Shown here in pieces: positions 33,620-42,227 of a stretch of 64,000 nucleotides of DNA. The DNA is taken from assembly GCA_963835955.1 (NCBI GenBank), contig CAWIHZ010000001.1, positions 261,302 to 325,301 of the forward strand. The letters are read 5' to 3'. The notes beneath the pieces were generated by a model that was not told the origin of the DNA, did not search any database, and saw only the letters and a list, made by a program, of their open reading frames with translations. The DNA comes from Roseiarcus sp963835955 (GTDB taxonomy: Bacteria > Pseudomonadota > Alphaproteobacteria > Rhizobiales > Beijerinckiaceae). A program made the translations under genes and the position numbers. Each line of letters begins with the position of its first letter. The first letter of the stretch is position 1.

Positions 33620-33745
33620 GGCTGGCGGCGGCGCCGCGCTAACACATCGTTGATTTGTGTCTTCGCCGCTGGGTTGCGCCCGCGCGGATTCAACGGCGAT
33701 TTCGTCGATGCTCCCGACCGCCGCGTAAGCGTTCCGCCGGCGTCG

Positions 33746-34360
33746 TCAGGCGTTCTTGGGCGGCGGGGGCTTGAGAGCCCGCAGATTGGCGTCGATCAGC
33801 GAAGCGCCGAAATCGAGCGCGTCGCCGGAGGCTTCCCGCATCAGCGAGAAGGCGGTCGGCCGCCGGGCGGTCAGCCGGCCGGTGAGCGAATTCTCCTCAA
33901 ACGCAAACGCCGTCTTGAACTTCTCCGCCAGGCGCCGCATCCCGACGTTGTCCGCCAGACAGACGATCTCGATCGTCTCGACCCCATGGTTGCTGGCGGC
34001 GCGCTCGACGCGCTTGAACAGCTCCTCGCCGACGCCTCGACGCCGGCAGCCCTCTTCGACCGAAAACGCCGCCTCGGCATGGATATGGCGTCCGAACGGC
34101 GCCTGCTCGCTCCAGATCGCACGATTGGACCGCAACTCGGCCGCGCCAATGAGGCGGCCATCGATAAAGGCGCCATAGAGGAGATCGCCCCTGCCGAAGC
34201 AATGTTCAGCGTATTGAACCAGGAATTCATCCGACATGCCGCCGCCAAAGCGCTCATGCCGGCTCAGCGGGTCGAGCCGCAGCAGGTGATCGCGGAACGC
34301 CTCCAAGTCCGACGGCCACAGGCGCCGGATTTCGACATGGGTTGGTTTTCCTTCGCTCAT
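33746..34360 (-). CDS. GNAT-family N-acetyltransferase
   Basis: A 204-residue acetyltransferase. It opens VEIRRLWPSDLEAFRDHLLRLDP and SRHERFGGGMSDEFL, the form found in small GNATs that also occur as a domain in protein acetylases. The acetyl-CoA loop is SVEEGCRRRGVGEELFKRVERAA, followed by CLADNVGMRRLAEKF. I chose ATG 34360 (MSEGKPTH) because the 15 residues before it are unconserved and gcgaggcg gives a weak ribosome site. The acceptor is unknown. A 126-base gap with no gene separates it from the flavoprotein fragment. Confidence 0.87.
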   Translation of the reverse strand: MSEGKPTHVEIRRLWPSDLEAFRDHLLRLDPLSRHERFGGGMSDEFLVQYAEHCFGRGDLLYGAFIDGRLIGAAELRSNRAIWSEQAPFGRHIHAEAAFSVEEGCRRRGVGEELFKRVERAASNHGVETIEIVCLADNVGMRRLAEKFKTAFAFEENSLTGRLTARRPTAFSLMREASGDALDFGASLIDANLRALKPPPPKNA

Positions 34361-34442
34361 CGTCGCCTCGCCGGCTTGGCCTCGGCGTCTCGTCCCGGGC
34401 CGCATGTTGTGCGCTGCAACATGGTTTGCAAGGGGCCGGCGC

Positions 34443-35429
34443 TCACGCCGACGCGTTGAGCCGCAGCAGCGTCTTGCCCAGGGTCTGGCGCTTGGCGATG
34501 GCCTCGAACGCCTGGCGGAAGTCCTCCAGCGCGTATTTTGCGTGGATGTGCACGCTCAAAGTCCCGCTTTCGGCCCAGGCCAGCAGCCTGGACATGTTCG
34601 CCCGTTGCGCCTCCGGCTCCCTTGCGGCGAATTCGCCCCAGTAGACGCCGCGAATGTCGCTGCTCCGCAGGAGGACGAGATTGAGCGGCGGGCGGGGAAT
34701 TTCGCCCGAGGCGAAGCCGATCACCAGCAACCGCCCCTTCCAGGCGAGCGAGCGCAAAGCCGCCTCGGTCAGCGCGCCGCCGACCGGATCATAGACGACA
34801 TCGACGCCTTTGGGGGCAAGTTCCTTCAGGCGCGCGCGCAAGTCGTCCTTAGAATAGTTGATGGTCGCGGCGGCGCCGTAGCGGCGGGCGAATTCGAGCT
34901 TTTCATCCGAGGACGCGCAGGCGATGACCCGCGCCCCCATGGCCGCTCCGATCTCGACAGCCGAAATCCCGACTCCTCCCGAGGCGCCGAGCACCAGGAG
35001 GGTTTCGCCCGGCTTCAGTTCGGCGCGCTGCTCGAGCGCATGCAGAGACGTGCCATAGGTAATCGCGAGGCCCGCCGCCTTGTCGAGCGCCAGCCCGTCG
35101 GGAATATGCACCAGCCGACTGGTCGCGATCGCGATCTGCTCGCGCGAGGCGCCAAAGCCGCTGGGAAGCCCAAGCACCCGATCGCCGATCGCGAAGCCGC
35201 GGGCCTCCGGCCCCAGGGCGACGACGCGGCCTGAAAACTCGCCGCCGGGCGAGAACGGCGGCGCCGGCTTGACCTGATATTTGCCCTCGATGACCAGCGT
35301 GTCGAAGAAATTGAGCGCCGCATAAGCGACCTCGACCACGACCTCGCCCGCGCCCGCCTTGGGCGGCTCAACGCCGGCCACGATCAGGTTCTCGACCGGA
35401 CCAAGCGTCGGACAGATCAGGGCTCTCAT
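34443..35429 (-). CDS. NADPH:quinone oxidoreductase, zinc-free MDR family
   Basis: A 328-residue medium-chain reductase/dehydrogenase of the quinone oxidoreductase group. An N-terminal GroES-like domain (VAYAALNFFDTLVIEGKYQ, FSPGGEFSGRV) precedes the Rossmann domain with the NADPH loop VLGASGGVGISAVEIG. The zinc-binding Cys of alcohol dehydrogenases are absent, as expected for quinone reductases. It probably reduces quinones or other enones in the cytosol. It is divergent from ialB, with a promoter region in 35430-35597. Confidence 0.92.
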   Translation of the reverse strand: MRALICPTLGPVENLIVAGVEPPKAGAGEVVVEVAYAALNFFDTLVIEGKYQVKPAPPFSPGGEFSGRVVALGPEARGFAIGDRVLGLPSGFGASREQIAIATSRLVHIPDGLALDKAAGLAITYGTSLHALEQRAELKPGETLLVLGASGGVGISAVEIGAAMGARVIACASSDEKLEFARRYGAAATINYSKDDLRARLKELAPKGVDVVYDPVGGALTEAALRSLAWKGRLLVIGFASGEIPRPPLNLVLLRSSDIRGVYWGEFAAREPEAQRANMSRLLAWAESGTLSVHIHAKYALEDFRQAFEAIAKRQTLGKTLLRLNASA

Positions 35430-35597
35430 GCGCGGCTCCGAATTTTACTCATTTTTCATTAACCATGGGCAGGTTTACAGGGCTTGCGCCGACCGGGAAA
35501 GCCGAGGGCCGGAATTTTGCCCCGATCCATCGGCAAGGAAAGCTGGCCAAGTCAGCCAATCGCCGCGACGCCCCGGCGGCTCGGAGGACCGAATTCG

Positions 35598-36269
35598 ATG
35601 ATTTTCCCTGCGTTTTTGTCTTGTCGACGCGCCGGCGGCGCCTTCGCGATCGCCGCGATCTCGCTGGCGTGCGCTCTCGTCCCGGCCCATGCGGCGCGGA
35701 AGAAGACCACGGACAAGAAAATGGACAACAAGGAGCAAGCCGCCAAGCCAGCGCTGGTCGCGAGTTTCGGCGACTGGAACGTCTTCGTCGGCCAGGCCGG
35801 AAAGGGCCGCATCTGCTACACGCTCGCCCAGCCGAAGTCGCGCGAGCCCGCCGGCCTCAACCGCGATCCGGGCTACGCCTTCATCTCCGACCGCCCCGCG
35901 GAAGGCGTGCGCAACGAAGTTTCGTTCATTATGGGCTTTGACGTCTCGGCGGGCGCGGAGGATTCCGAATCGAAGCCCGAAGCCAAGACCGCGGCGAAGC
36001 ACCACTCGAGATCGAAGACCTCGTCGGCCGCCGCGCCGCCGGTCGCCGCGGTCGACCAGACGACATTCGAAATGCTGCCAAAGGGCTCGGACCTCTGGGT
36101 CAAGAATGCGGCTCGGGAAAGCGAAATGATCGCCCAGATGCGCAAGGGGGCGAAACTGGTGGTCAAGGCCTCATCTGTCAAAGGCCACGTCTCGACCGAC
36201 ATTTATTCGCTGACCGGCTTCTCCCAGGCGATGGACCGGCTGATGAAGGAATGTCCGGAGAAGAAATAG
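35598..36269 (+). CDS. invasion-associated locus B (IalB) family protein
   Basis: A 223-residue exported protein. The signal peptide (about residues 1-36, hydrophobic GAFAIAAISLACALVPAHA) is followed by the IalB domain opening FGDWNVFVGQAGKGRICYTLAQP and ending SLTGFSQAMDRLMKECP. A Lys/Ser/Ala-rich linker (about residues 115-145) interrupts the domain. IalB proteins are common in Hyphomicrobiales, mostly of unknown function despite the Bartonella-derived name. I chose ATG 35598 because of the ribosome site cggagga (35582-35588) and the signal peptide. It is convergent with ubiG, nine bases apart. Confidence 0.92.
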   Translation: MIFPAFLSCRRAGGAFAIAAISLACALVPAHAARKKTTDKKMDNKEQAAKPALVASFGDWNVFVGQAGKGRICYTLAQPKSREPAGLNRDPGYAFISDRPAEGVRNEVSFIMGFDVSAGAEDSESKPEAKTAAKHHSRSKTSSAAAPPVAAVDQTTFEMLPKGSDLWVKNAARESEMIAQMRKGAKLVVKASSVKGHVSTDIYSLTGFSQAMDRLMKECPEKK

Positions 36270-36278
36270 CGCGCCGCC

Positions 36279-37028
36279 TCAGACCCCCGGCCTCCGCGCG
36301 GCGAAGAGATAATTCACGCTCACATCCTGCGACAGCCGCCATTGGGCGCGCAGCGGATCGTAGATCATTCCATTCGTCCTGACCGGTTTCAGGCCCGAGG
36401 CGCGGGCGGCGGCGAGAAGCTCCGCCGGCGTGACGAATTGGTCCCAGCGGTGGGTTCCCGGAGGCAGCCAGCGCAGCACATATTCCGCGCCGAGAATCGC
36501 GAATGCGAAGCTTTTCAGCGTGCGGTTGAGCGTCGAGGCAAGGAAAAGGCCGCCGGGCCTGATCAGCGAGGCCGCGGCGGCGACGAAAGGCGCCGGGTCG
36601 GCGACATGTTCGACGACCTCCATCGCGCTCACCACGTCGAAGCGCCGCGGCTCTGCCGCCATGTCCTCGACCGTCGCGGCGCGATAGGTCAGTCGAGCGC
36701 CGGTCTCTTCCGCATGTCGGCGCGCGGCTTCGATCAATTTCGGCGCAGGATCGACGCCGATGACGTCTGCGCCGAGCCGCGCCAGGGGCTCGGCGAACAG
36801 CCCCGCCCCGCAGCCGACGTCGAGCAGACCGAGGCCGGCGAGCGGCGCGCCGGCCGTCGCCTCCCGCTTGAAATGCGTAGCGATCACATCGCGGACCCAG
36901 CCGATGCGGATCGGGCCCAGGCGATGCAGGGGCGCCATCGGCCCAACGGGGTCCCACCAGGCGTCGCCCAGCGCGTCAAAATGCGCGACTTCAGCGGAAA
37001 TGACGCTCGGCGCGGCCCTCGGCGGCAT
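36279..37028 (-). CDS. ubiG: bifunctional 2-polyprenyl-6-hydroxyphenol / 3-demethylubiquinol 3-O-methyltransferase
   Basis: Carries out both O-methylations of ubiquinone synthesis with SAM. The 249-residue product shows the UbiG opening EVAHFDALGDAWWDPVGPMAPLHRLGPIR, the SAM loop LLDVGCGAGLFAEPLARLGA and VSAMEVVEHVADP. The end, STLNRTLKSFAFAILGAEYVLRWLPPGTH (near 36440-36530), includes the membrane-binding helix. The frame is open far upstream, but similarity starts at ATG 37028. The divergent pairing with lysC, 108 bases apart, is typical of Hyphomicrobiales. Confidence 0.95.
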   Translation of the reverse strand: MPPRAAPSVISAEVAHFDALGDAWWDPVGPMAPLHRLGPIRIGWVRDVIATHFKREATAGAPLAGLGLLDVGCGAGLFAEPLARLGADVIGVDPAPKLIEAARRHAEETGARLTYRAATVEDMAAEPRRFDVVSAMEVVEHVADPAPFVAAAASLIRPGGLFLASTLNRTLKSFAFAILGAEYVLRWLPPGTHRWDQFVTPAELLAAARASGLKPVRTNGMIYDPLRAQWRLSQDVSVNYLFAARRPGV

Positions 37029-37136
37029 TCGACCCCCGTAACAGCCGGGGCGTTGACCCGTCCGGCTGCCCCCATTATACGCCGCCGCCATGCGTTGCGC
37101 GAGCCCGAGCGCGCCTCCCCCAAGGCTTGAAGGTCC

Positions 37137-38375
37137 ATGCCGCGTCTGGTGATGAAATTCGGCGGGACGTCGCTCGCCGGCGTCGAACGCATCCGGAACG
37201 TCGCCCGCCATGTGGAACGCGAAGTCCAAGCGGGGAGCGAAGTCGCCGTCGTGGTTTCCGCGATGGCCGGCAAGACCGACGAGCTGGTCGCCTGGTGCAG
37301 AGAGGCAGGCTCGCATTTCGACAATCCCGAATACGACGCGATCGTCGCCTCGGGCGAGCTCGTCACCGCCGGACTGCTCGCCCTGGTGCTCAAGGACATG
37401 GGACTGGAAGCGCGGTCCTGGCAGGGATGGCAGATTCCGCTGACCACCGACGACGCGCATGGGGCGGCGCGCATCAGCGGCATCGATGGGTCGAGATTGA
37501 TCGAGCGTCTCGGAGCGGGCGAGATCGCCGTCGTCGCCGGCTTCCAGGGTCTGCACAAGCCGACCAACCGGGTGACCACGCTGGGGCGCGGCGGCTCCGA
37601 TACTTCCGCGGTCGCTCTCGCAGCCGCGATCCGGGCCGACCGCTGCGACATCTATACCGACGTCGACGGCGTCTATACGACCGACCCGCGCGTCGTGCTC
37701 AAGGCGCGCCGGCTCGGCAAGGTGTCGTTCGAGGAAATGCTCGAAATGGCCTCGCTCGGCGCCAAGGTTCTGCAGGTGCGCTCGGTCGAAGTGGCCATGT
37801 TGCACAAGGTCAAGCTCTACGTGCGCTCGTCCTTCGACGATCCCGCCCGCCCGAAGCTCGGCACGTTGATTTGCAGCGAGGAGGACATCGTGGAACAGCA
37901 GGTCGTCACCGGCATCGCCTTCTCGCGCGACGAGGCACAGATCACCTTGCGCGAAGTCGCCGACAAGCCGGGCGTCGCAGCGGCGATCTTCGTGCCGCTC
38001 GCCGACGCCAACATCAACGTCGACATGATTATCCAGGTCGTCTCCGACGACACGACGACGACCGACATCACCTTCACCGTCGCCGGCGTCGAATTCGACC
38101 GGGCGAAGCAAATTCTCGAGGAGCGGCGGGAGAAAATCGGCTACGCTAAGCTGCACGGCGCCGAGGACGTGGTGAAGATTTCCGCGATCGGGATCGGCAT
38201 GCGCTCGCATTCGGGCGTCGCCGCCCGCGCCTTCAAGGCTCTGGCCGAGAAGGGCATCAACATCCGCGCGATCACGACCTCGGAGATCAAGTTCTCGATG
38301 CTGATCGACGAGCCCTACACCGAACTCGCGGTGCGCACGCTGCACACGCTCTACGGGTTGGACGCGGGGGCGTGA
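37137..38375 (+). CDS. lysC: aspartate kinase
   Basis: Phosphorylates aspartate, the first step to lysine, threonine, methionine and diaminopimelate. The 412-residue monofunctional enzyme has the kinase motif VMKFGGTSLAGVERI, the substrate loop TLGRGGSDTSAVALAAA and DVDGVYTTDPR in the N-terminal domain. Two ACT domains follow (about residues 265-405) for feedback inhibition by lysine and/or threonine. ATG 37137 is followed at once by conserved sequence. A second in-frame start for a separate beta subunit was not resolved. Confidence 0.95.
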   Translation: MPRLVMKFGGTSLAGVERIRNVARHVEREVQAGSEVAVVVSAMAGKTDELVAWCREAGSHFDNPEYDAIVASGELVTAGLLALVLKDMGLEARSWQGWQIPLTTDDAHGAARISGIDGSRLIERLGAGEIAVVAGFQGLHKPTNRVTTLGRGGSDTSAVALAAAIRADRCDIYTDVDGVYTTDPRVVLKARRLGKVSFEEMLEMASLGAKVLQVRSVEVAMLHKVKLYVRSSFDDPARPKLGTLICSEEDIVEQQVVTGIAFSRDEAQITLREVADKPGVAAAIFVPLADANINVDMIIQVVSDDTTTTDITFTVAGVEFDRAKQILEERREKIGYAKLHGAEDVVKISAIGIGMRSHSGVAARAFKALAEKGINIRAITTSEIKFSMLIDEPYTELAVRTLHTLYGLDAGA

Positions 38376-38454
38376 CGCGCGCCTCCCGCCGCGTGCGGAA
38401 ACTCATCGACCGACGCCTCGGTCAATTGCGGATAAGAATCGAGCGCCTTCCGGC

Positions 38455-39453
38455 CTATTCGCCGGCAGCGACGCTCTCCAGCACATAGAGCTCGAGCGCG
38501 CGCTCCTTGCCGCGCAACGCCAGCTCGCCCAGCCTGCGCCGAGTGACGCCGGGGGGAAGCGCGGCGACGCGCTCAAGCAGAGAGGCGGAGGCGAGCACGC
38601 GATTGTCGGTCTCGCGGCACGCTTGCTGGATGCGGGCGGCCGTGTTCATCGTGTCGCCGATCAGCGCGATCTCTTTCCTGAGGGACCCGAGCTCGCCGAC
38701 CGCGACCGGGCCGCTGTGCAGGCCGGCGCGGAAGTCGGGAATCAGGCCGAAGGCGCGCTTGTAGGAGGAGCCTTGCGCGGCGAGCCGGTCGAGCGCGGCG
38801 AAAACCGCGCGCACGCAGGCCGGTTCGTTGGCGCCGGGCGCAAGCCGCCACGTCGCGATGACTTCGTCGCCGACATATTTGTGAATGCCGCCGCCAGCTT
38901 CCGCGACGCCGAACGACACGTCGGCGACGAAGCGGTTGAGCAGATCCAGATAACGCAACTCGCCGAGGCGCTCGGCGATCGCGGTCGAAGCGCGCATGTC
39001 GATGAAGAGCAGCGCGCGCTCCTCGATCCTGGGCTTGTAATAGCGCCCCGCGGCGAAGGCGAACAGCACGCCCGGACCGAGTAGGTCATTGACGCTGAGG
39101 AGGAGGTTCGCGGCGACCACCAAAACGAGTGAGAACAGAAGATCAACGTCGCCGATCCCCGTGAACCTGCCGGCAACCAGCTCACCGGCGACCGCGATCG
39201 CGACCACGATGACGACGACGTAAAGAGCCGAGCGCAGCGCAAAATACGCGAGAAACGGCAGCGTGCGGATAAAGCCGCCAGCGTTGCGCCGCAGCACAAA
39301 TCGTTCAAGCCCGAAGTAGCCAGCGGCCATCGAAGCGCCGGCCACGCCGCCGGTCCCCGGCGATCCATACCGGAGACCGCTGTAGAGCGCGCCGATCAGG
39401 ACGCCGGCGATGACGCGCCAGAGAAGACCGCGCAGCGGGAACGGGTGCAGCAT
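38455..39453 (-). CDS. membrane-anchored class III adenylate/guanylate cyclase
   Basis: A 332-residue protein with three or four N-terminal hydrophobic segments (about residues 10-110) and a cytosolic class III cyclase domain (about 145-320). The metal-binding Asp is in ALLFIDMRASTAIAE, the second in KYVGDEVIATW and the transition-state Asn/Arg in DTMNTAARIQQ. All expected catalytic features seem present, so cyclic nucleotide production is plausible. Such proteins are present in several copies in Hyphomicrobiales. It is convergent with lysC. The upstream region holds an intergenic repeat. Confidence 0.9.
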   Translation of the reverse strand: MLHPFPLRGLLWRVIAGVLIGALYSGLRYGSPGTGGVAGASMAAGYFGLERFVLRRNAGGFIRTLPFLAYFALRSALYVVVIVVAIAVAGELVAGRFTGIGDVDLLFSLVLVVAANLLLSVNDLLGPGVLFAFAAGRYYKPRIEERALLFIDMRASTAIAERLGELRYLDLLNRFVADVSFGVAEAGGGIHKYVGDEVIATWRLAPGANEPACVRAVFAALDRLAAQGSSYKRAFGLIPDFRAGLHSGPVAVGELGSLRKEIALIGDTMNTAARIQQACRETDNRVLASASLLERVAALPPGVTRRRLGELALRGKERALELYVLESVAAGE

Positions 39454-39481
39454 CGCCGGCCACTATAAACCGGACCTCGCC

Positions 39482-39577
39482 TAGAGCATGATGCGATTTC
39501 GTTGAATTGCGTCATCTATAGAGTCCCTGAAAACGCGGGTTTTTGGCGAAAACCGGCATCCGCTTTTTGCATCCCCC
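39482..39577. repeat. rhizobial-type intergenic palindromic repeat
   Basis: The element begins tagagcatgatgcgatttc and ends with gaaaaccggcatccgc and ttttgcatc. This is the layout of the short interspersed palindromes (agcatgatgc ends with an internal gaaaaccgg block) that recur between genes in Hyphomicrobiales. It lies between the cyclase and lipoprotein promoters. A partial relative (ggatcatgctctag) occurs at 50821-50834. Confidence 0.6.
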
Positions 39578-39695
39578 TATCGTCGCCGAGGCGGTCACGG
39601 CGGTTTTCTTATGTATTCGTCCTGATCAAGCGGACACCGGACCCAATGCAGAAGCAGAGGTTCCGGCGTCGCCCGTTCTGCGCAGGAAAACCGAA

Positions 39696-39941
39696 TTATC
39701 CGCAGTAGCGGTAATGAACGTGGCCGTACCGGTCGTGGTAGCGACAGCGATGATGGTGTCCTCCGAGGACAGAGCCAGGCCTCGTGACCACTGCGCCCGT
39801 CGCGCCGCCGACAACGGCGCCAACCGGACCGCCGATGATGGCGCCGCCGACCGCGCCGGCCGTCGTGCCCACCGTTTGCTGTCGAGTCGCGCAAGCGGCC
39901 AAGGTCAGGGACGCAAGCAATGCGAGTGCGATCTTGCCCAT
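39696..39941 (-). CDS. glycine-zipper lipoprotein with His/Tyr-rich tail
   Basis: An 81-residue lipoprotein. The signal MGKIALALLASLTLAACA has an acylated Cys near residue 17. The mature part is a glycine zipper (VGTTAGAVGGAIIGGPVGAVVGGATGAVV, within 39780-39880) able to insert in a membrane. The last 20 residues are packed with His, Tyr, Arg and two Cys (GGHHHRCRYHDRYGHVHYRY), which could bind metal. I chose ATG 39941 because of the strong ribosome site aggaggt. Related glycine-zipper lipoproteins are outer-membrane proteins of unknown role, often stress-induced. Confidence 0.85.
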   Translation of the reverse strand: MGKIALALLASLTLAACATRQQTVGTTAGAVGGAIIGGPVGAVVGGATGAVVTRPGSVLGGHHHRCRYHDRYGHVHYRYCG

Positions 39942-40073
39942 GGTTCGTACCTCCTCATGACAATAACAAATTGAAATCGAACAAAGCGGCCCCAATTCGG
40001 GCGGTCGGTCGATCCGGCCACCTTTGCGCGGGGGCATCACCGGGTCAACTCGTCTCGACCAGGAAAGCGGCGA

Positions 40074-40901
40074 TTAGTCGCCTGCGGGATCGGCCATTCC
40101 GGCGAGTTCGAAACTGAGCGCGCGCAATCGTTTGCGGGCATTCGGCTCGTAGGCCTGCGCGGCGGCGCGCGAGACGCGCATGCCGTCGAAATAAAGTCCG
40201 CTGCGGCCTTCCAATTCGGGGGACCTCACGAGCTGCAGAATCGCGGCGCCGCCCTCTTCAACCGTGCTCATCGGCGGGACCCCGCTCAGGCGAACCATGT
40301 TTGTGTCCATGTAGGTGGCCGGGTGCAGGCAATTGACGGTGATATTCCGTCCTGCCAACTCCTCCGCGAGATCGAAGGTGAACATCACCTGCGCCAGCTT
40401 GCTTTGCCGATAGGCCCTGGCGCCGCTGTAGCCGCGCGTCAACATCACGTCGGAGAAGTCGATCGGCTGCTGACCGGCGGACGCGACGTTGACGATCCGC
40501 GACGGTCCGCGCTCCTCGAGTAAAGGCAGAAGGAGACGCGTCAGCAGAAAGCCGGCGAGATAGTTGACCGCGAACCTGAGTTCGAACCCGTCGCCGCTCA
40601 GCTCCCGTTCCGCGCCACTCGTGCCGATCCCGGCGTTGTTGACGAGCGCGTCGAGGCCCCGGCCTTCGCTCAGCACCGCCTCGCCGAGCGAGCGAACCCC
40701 GGCGAGCGAGGACAGATCGGCGATCAACACGCGCGCTTCCCCTCCCCGCTCGGCGATCCGCGCCGCCAACGCCTCGCCGCGGGCGCGATCGCGCCCATGC
40801 ACGATCACCCGCGCGCCCTCCGCCGCGAGGCGCTCCGCGACATGCCGGCCGACGCCGTCGGTCGAGCCAGTGATGAGAACTGTCTTCGCCTTCATCGTCA
40901 T
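40074..40901 (-). CDS. short-chain dehydrogenase/reductase
   Basis: A 275-residue SDR resembling the retinol-dehydrogenase-like group. The cofactor loop is TVLITGSTDGVGRHVAERL, the core NNAG is in ALVNNAGIG and the catalytic set is Ser in VNVASAGQ with YRQSK (Tyr, Lys). Arg in VHGRDRAR suggests NADP(H) preference. The two close ATG codons (40901, 40895) are equally possible starts. The substrate is unknown. It is divergent from cbpA; the 88-base gap holds both promoters. Confidence 0.92.
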   Translation of the reverse strand: MTMKAKTVLITGSTDGVGRHVAERLAAEGARVIVHGRDRARGEALAARIAERGGEARVLIADLSSLAGVRSLGEAVLSEGRGLDALVNNAGIGTSGAERELSGDGFELRFAVNYLAGFLLTRLLLPLLEERGPSRIVNVASAGQQPIDFSDVMLTRGYSGARAYRQSKLAQVMFTFDLAEELAGRNITVNCLHPATYMDTNMVRLSGVPPMSTVEEGGAAILQLVRSPELEGRSGLYFDGMRVSRAAAQAYEPNARKRLRALSFELAGMADPAGD

Positions 40902-40989
40902 GTTCGCCGGCCTTTGAACGCACTGGAGACGGCGACGTCAAATCTGTTAGGACGTCAACCGTCGGACCCGATCGCTTCGGAGGCGCGTT

Positions 40990-41895
40990 TTGAAAGACCC
41001 CTATCAGATCCTTGGCGTCGCCAAGACTGCCTCGGCCGAAGAGATAAGAAAAGCCTATCGGGTCTTGGCGAAGAAGCTGCATCCGGACCTGAACCCCGGA
41101 AACAAGCATGCCGAGGACCAGTTCAAGGAGGTCGCCGCCGCCAACGATCTGCTTTCGGATCCGGAAAAGCGGCGGCGGTTCGACGCGGGGGAGATCGACG
41201 CCTCGGGCGCGGAAAAGGCGCCCCATCCGCAATATTATCGGGACTATGCCGGCGCGCCGGACGGCCATCGGTATGAAAGCCAGTCCGGCTACGCGGACTT
41301 CGCCGAGACGAACGATCTGTTCGCGGAACTGCTGCGCCGTAGGGCGGAGCAGGCGCGGCGCGCGCCGGGCGCGGATCTGCATTACGGCCTTTCGATCGGA
41401 TTTCTCGACGCCGTCAATGGCGCGAAAAAGGTTATCACCCTGCCGCATGGCGGAACCCTGCATGTGACGATCCCGCCCGGGATCGAAGACGGGCAAATCC
41501 TGAGGCTGCGCGGGAAAGGCGCGCCGTCGCCGGGCGAGGGCGAAGCCGGCGACGCGCTGGTGGAGATCTCGGTCGATCCGCATCGGTTCTTTTCGCGCCA
41601 CGGCGACGACATCCATCTCGATCTGCCGATCACTTTGCCGGAAGCCGTGCTCGGGGCGGAAGTCAGGGCGCCGACGCCAGGCGGCAGCGTCGTCCTCAAA
41701 GTCCCCAAGGGGTCGAACACCGGAGATGTTCTTCGGTTGAAGGGCAAGGGCGTCAAGCGGCGCGACGGCGCCGGCGACGAATTGGTCAAGCTGAAGGTGA
41801 TGATGCCGCCGGCGCCCAGCGCAGAGCTGGAGGCGTTCCTTTCCGGCTGGAAGCCGCCAGAAGCCTATGATCCCCGCAAGGAGATGCACTCATGA
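40990..41895 (+). CDS. cbpA: DnaJ-class co-chaperone CbpA, TTG start
   Basis: A 301-residue J-domain protein. The J domain is at residues 2-65 (DPYQILGVAKTASAEEIRKAYRVLAKK, then the HPD motif). A linker and the two C-terminal beta-sandwich substrate domains follow (about 125-290, LPHGGTLHVTIPPGIEDGQ and RHGDDIHLDLPITL). The zinc-finger domain of DnaJ is absent, as in CbpA. It stimulates DnaK and may bind DNA. The start is TTG 40990 because the conserved KDPYQILG begins there and ggaggcg lies just upstream. The stop overlaps cbpM (ATGA). Confidence 0.92.
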   Translation: MKDPYQILGVAKTASAEEIRKAYRVLAKKLHPDLNPGNKHAEDQFKEVAAANDLLSDPEKRRRFDAGEIDASGAEKAPHPQYYRDYAGAPDGHRYESQSGYADFAETNDLFAELLRRRAEQARRAPGADLHYGLSIGFLDAVNGAKKVITLPHGGTLHVTIPPGIEDGQILRLRGKGAPSPGEGEAGDALVEISVDPHRFFSRHGDDIHLDLPITLPEAVLGAEVRAPTPGGSVVLKVPKGSNTGDVLRLKGKGVKRRDGAGDELVKLKVMMPPAPSAELEAFLSGWKPPEAYDPRKEMHS

Positions 41896-42188
41896 CCATC
41901 ACCGAGCCGGAATTTCTGCAGCGCGCCCGCCTCGATCGCGAAACGTTGACGATATGGATCGAGGCGGAATGGCTGCTCCCTGCCCGGACGGCCAGCGAGC
42001 TGACGTTCACCGAGATGGATCTGGCGCGCGCGAACCTGATCCGGGATCTCAAGCAGAACATGGGCGTCAACGACGAGGGCTTGAGCGTGATCCTGCACCT
42101 CTTGGATCAGATGCACGGCTTGCGCAGGGCTCTGGCGCATTTGCTCGACGCCGGGCGCGACCGATCGGCCCCGCCTGGAACGAATTGA
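41892..42188 (+). CDS. cbpM: CbpA modulator CbpM
   Basis: A 98-residue protein of the CbpM/MerR-like chaperone-modulator family, which binds the J domain of CbpA and inhibits it. A helix-rich N-terminal part (EPEFLQRARLDRETLTIWIEAEWLLP) and the segment VNDEGLSVILHLLDQMHGLRRAL fit the family. Its ATG overlaps the cbpA stop by four bases, giving tight coupled translation of inhibitor and target. A convergent broken pbpC follows 40 bases later. Confidence 0.9.
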   Translation: MTITEPEFLQRARLDRETLTIWIEAEWLLPARTASELTFTEMDLARANLIRDLKQNMGVNDEGLSVILHLLDQMHGLRRALAHLLDAGRDRSAPPGTN

Positions 42189-42227
42189 CGGGTTCCAATC
42201 GGATCGCACGGCCTCGGTCGTGGGCTC

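Noticed and set aside
33620..34459. Long continuation of the flavoprotein frame
   Set aside because: Similarity to flavoproteins stops near 33619, and the rest is antisense to a clear acetyltransferase gene.
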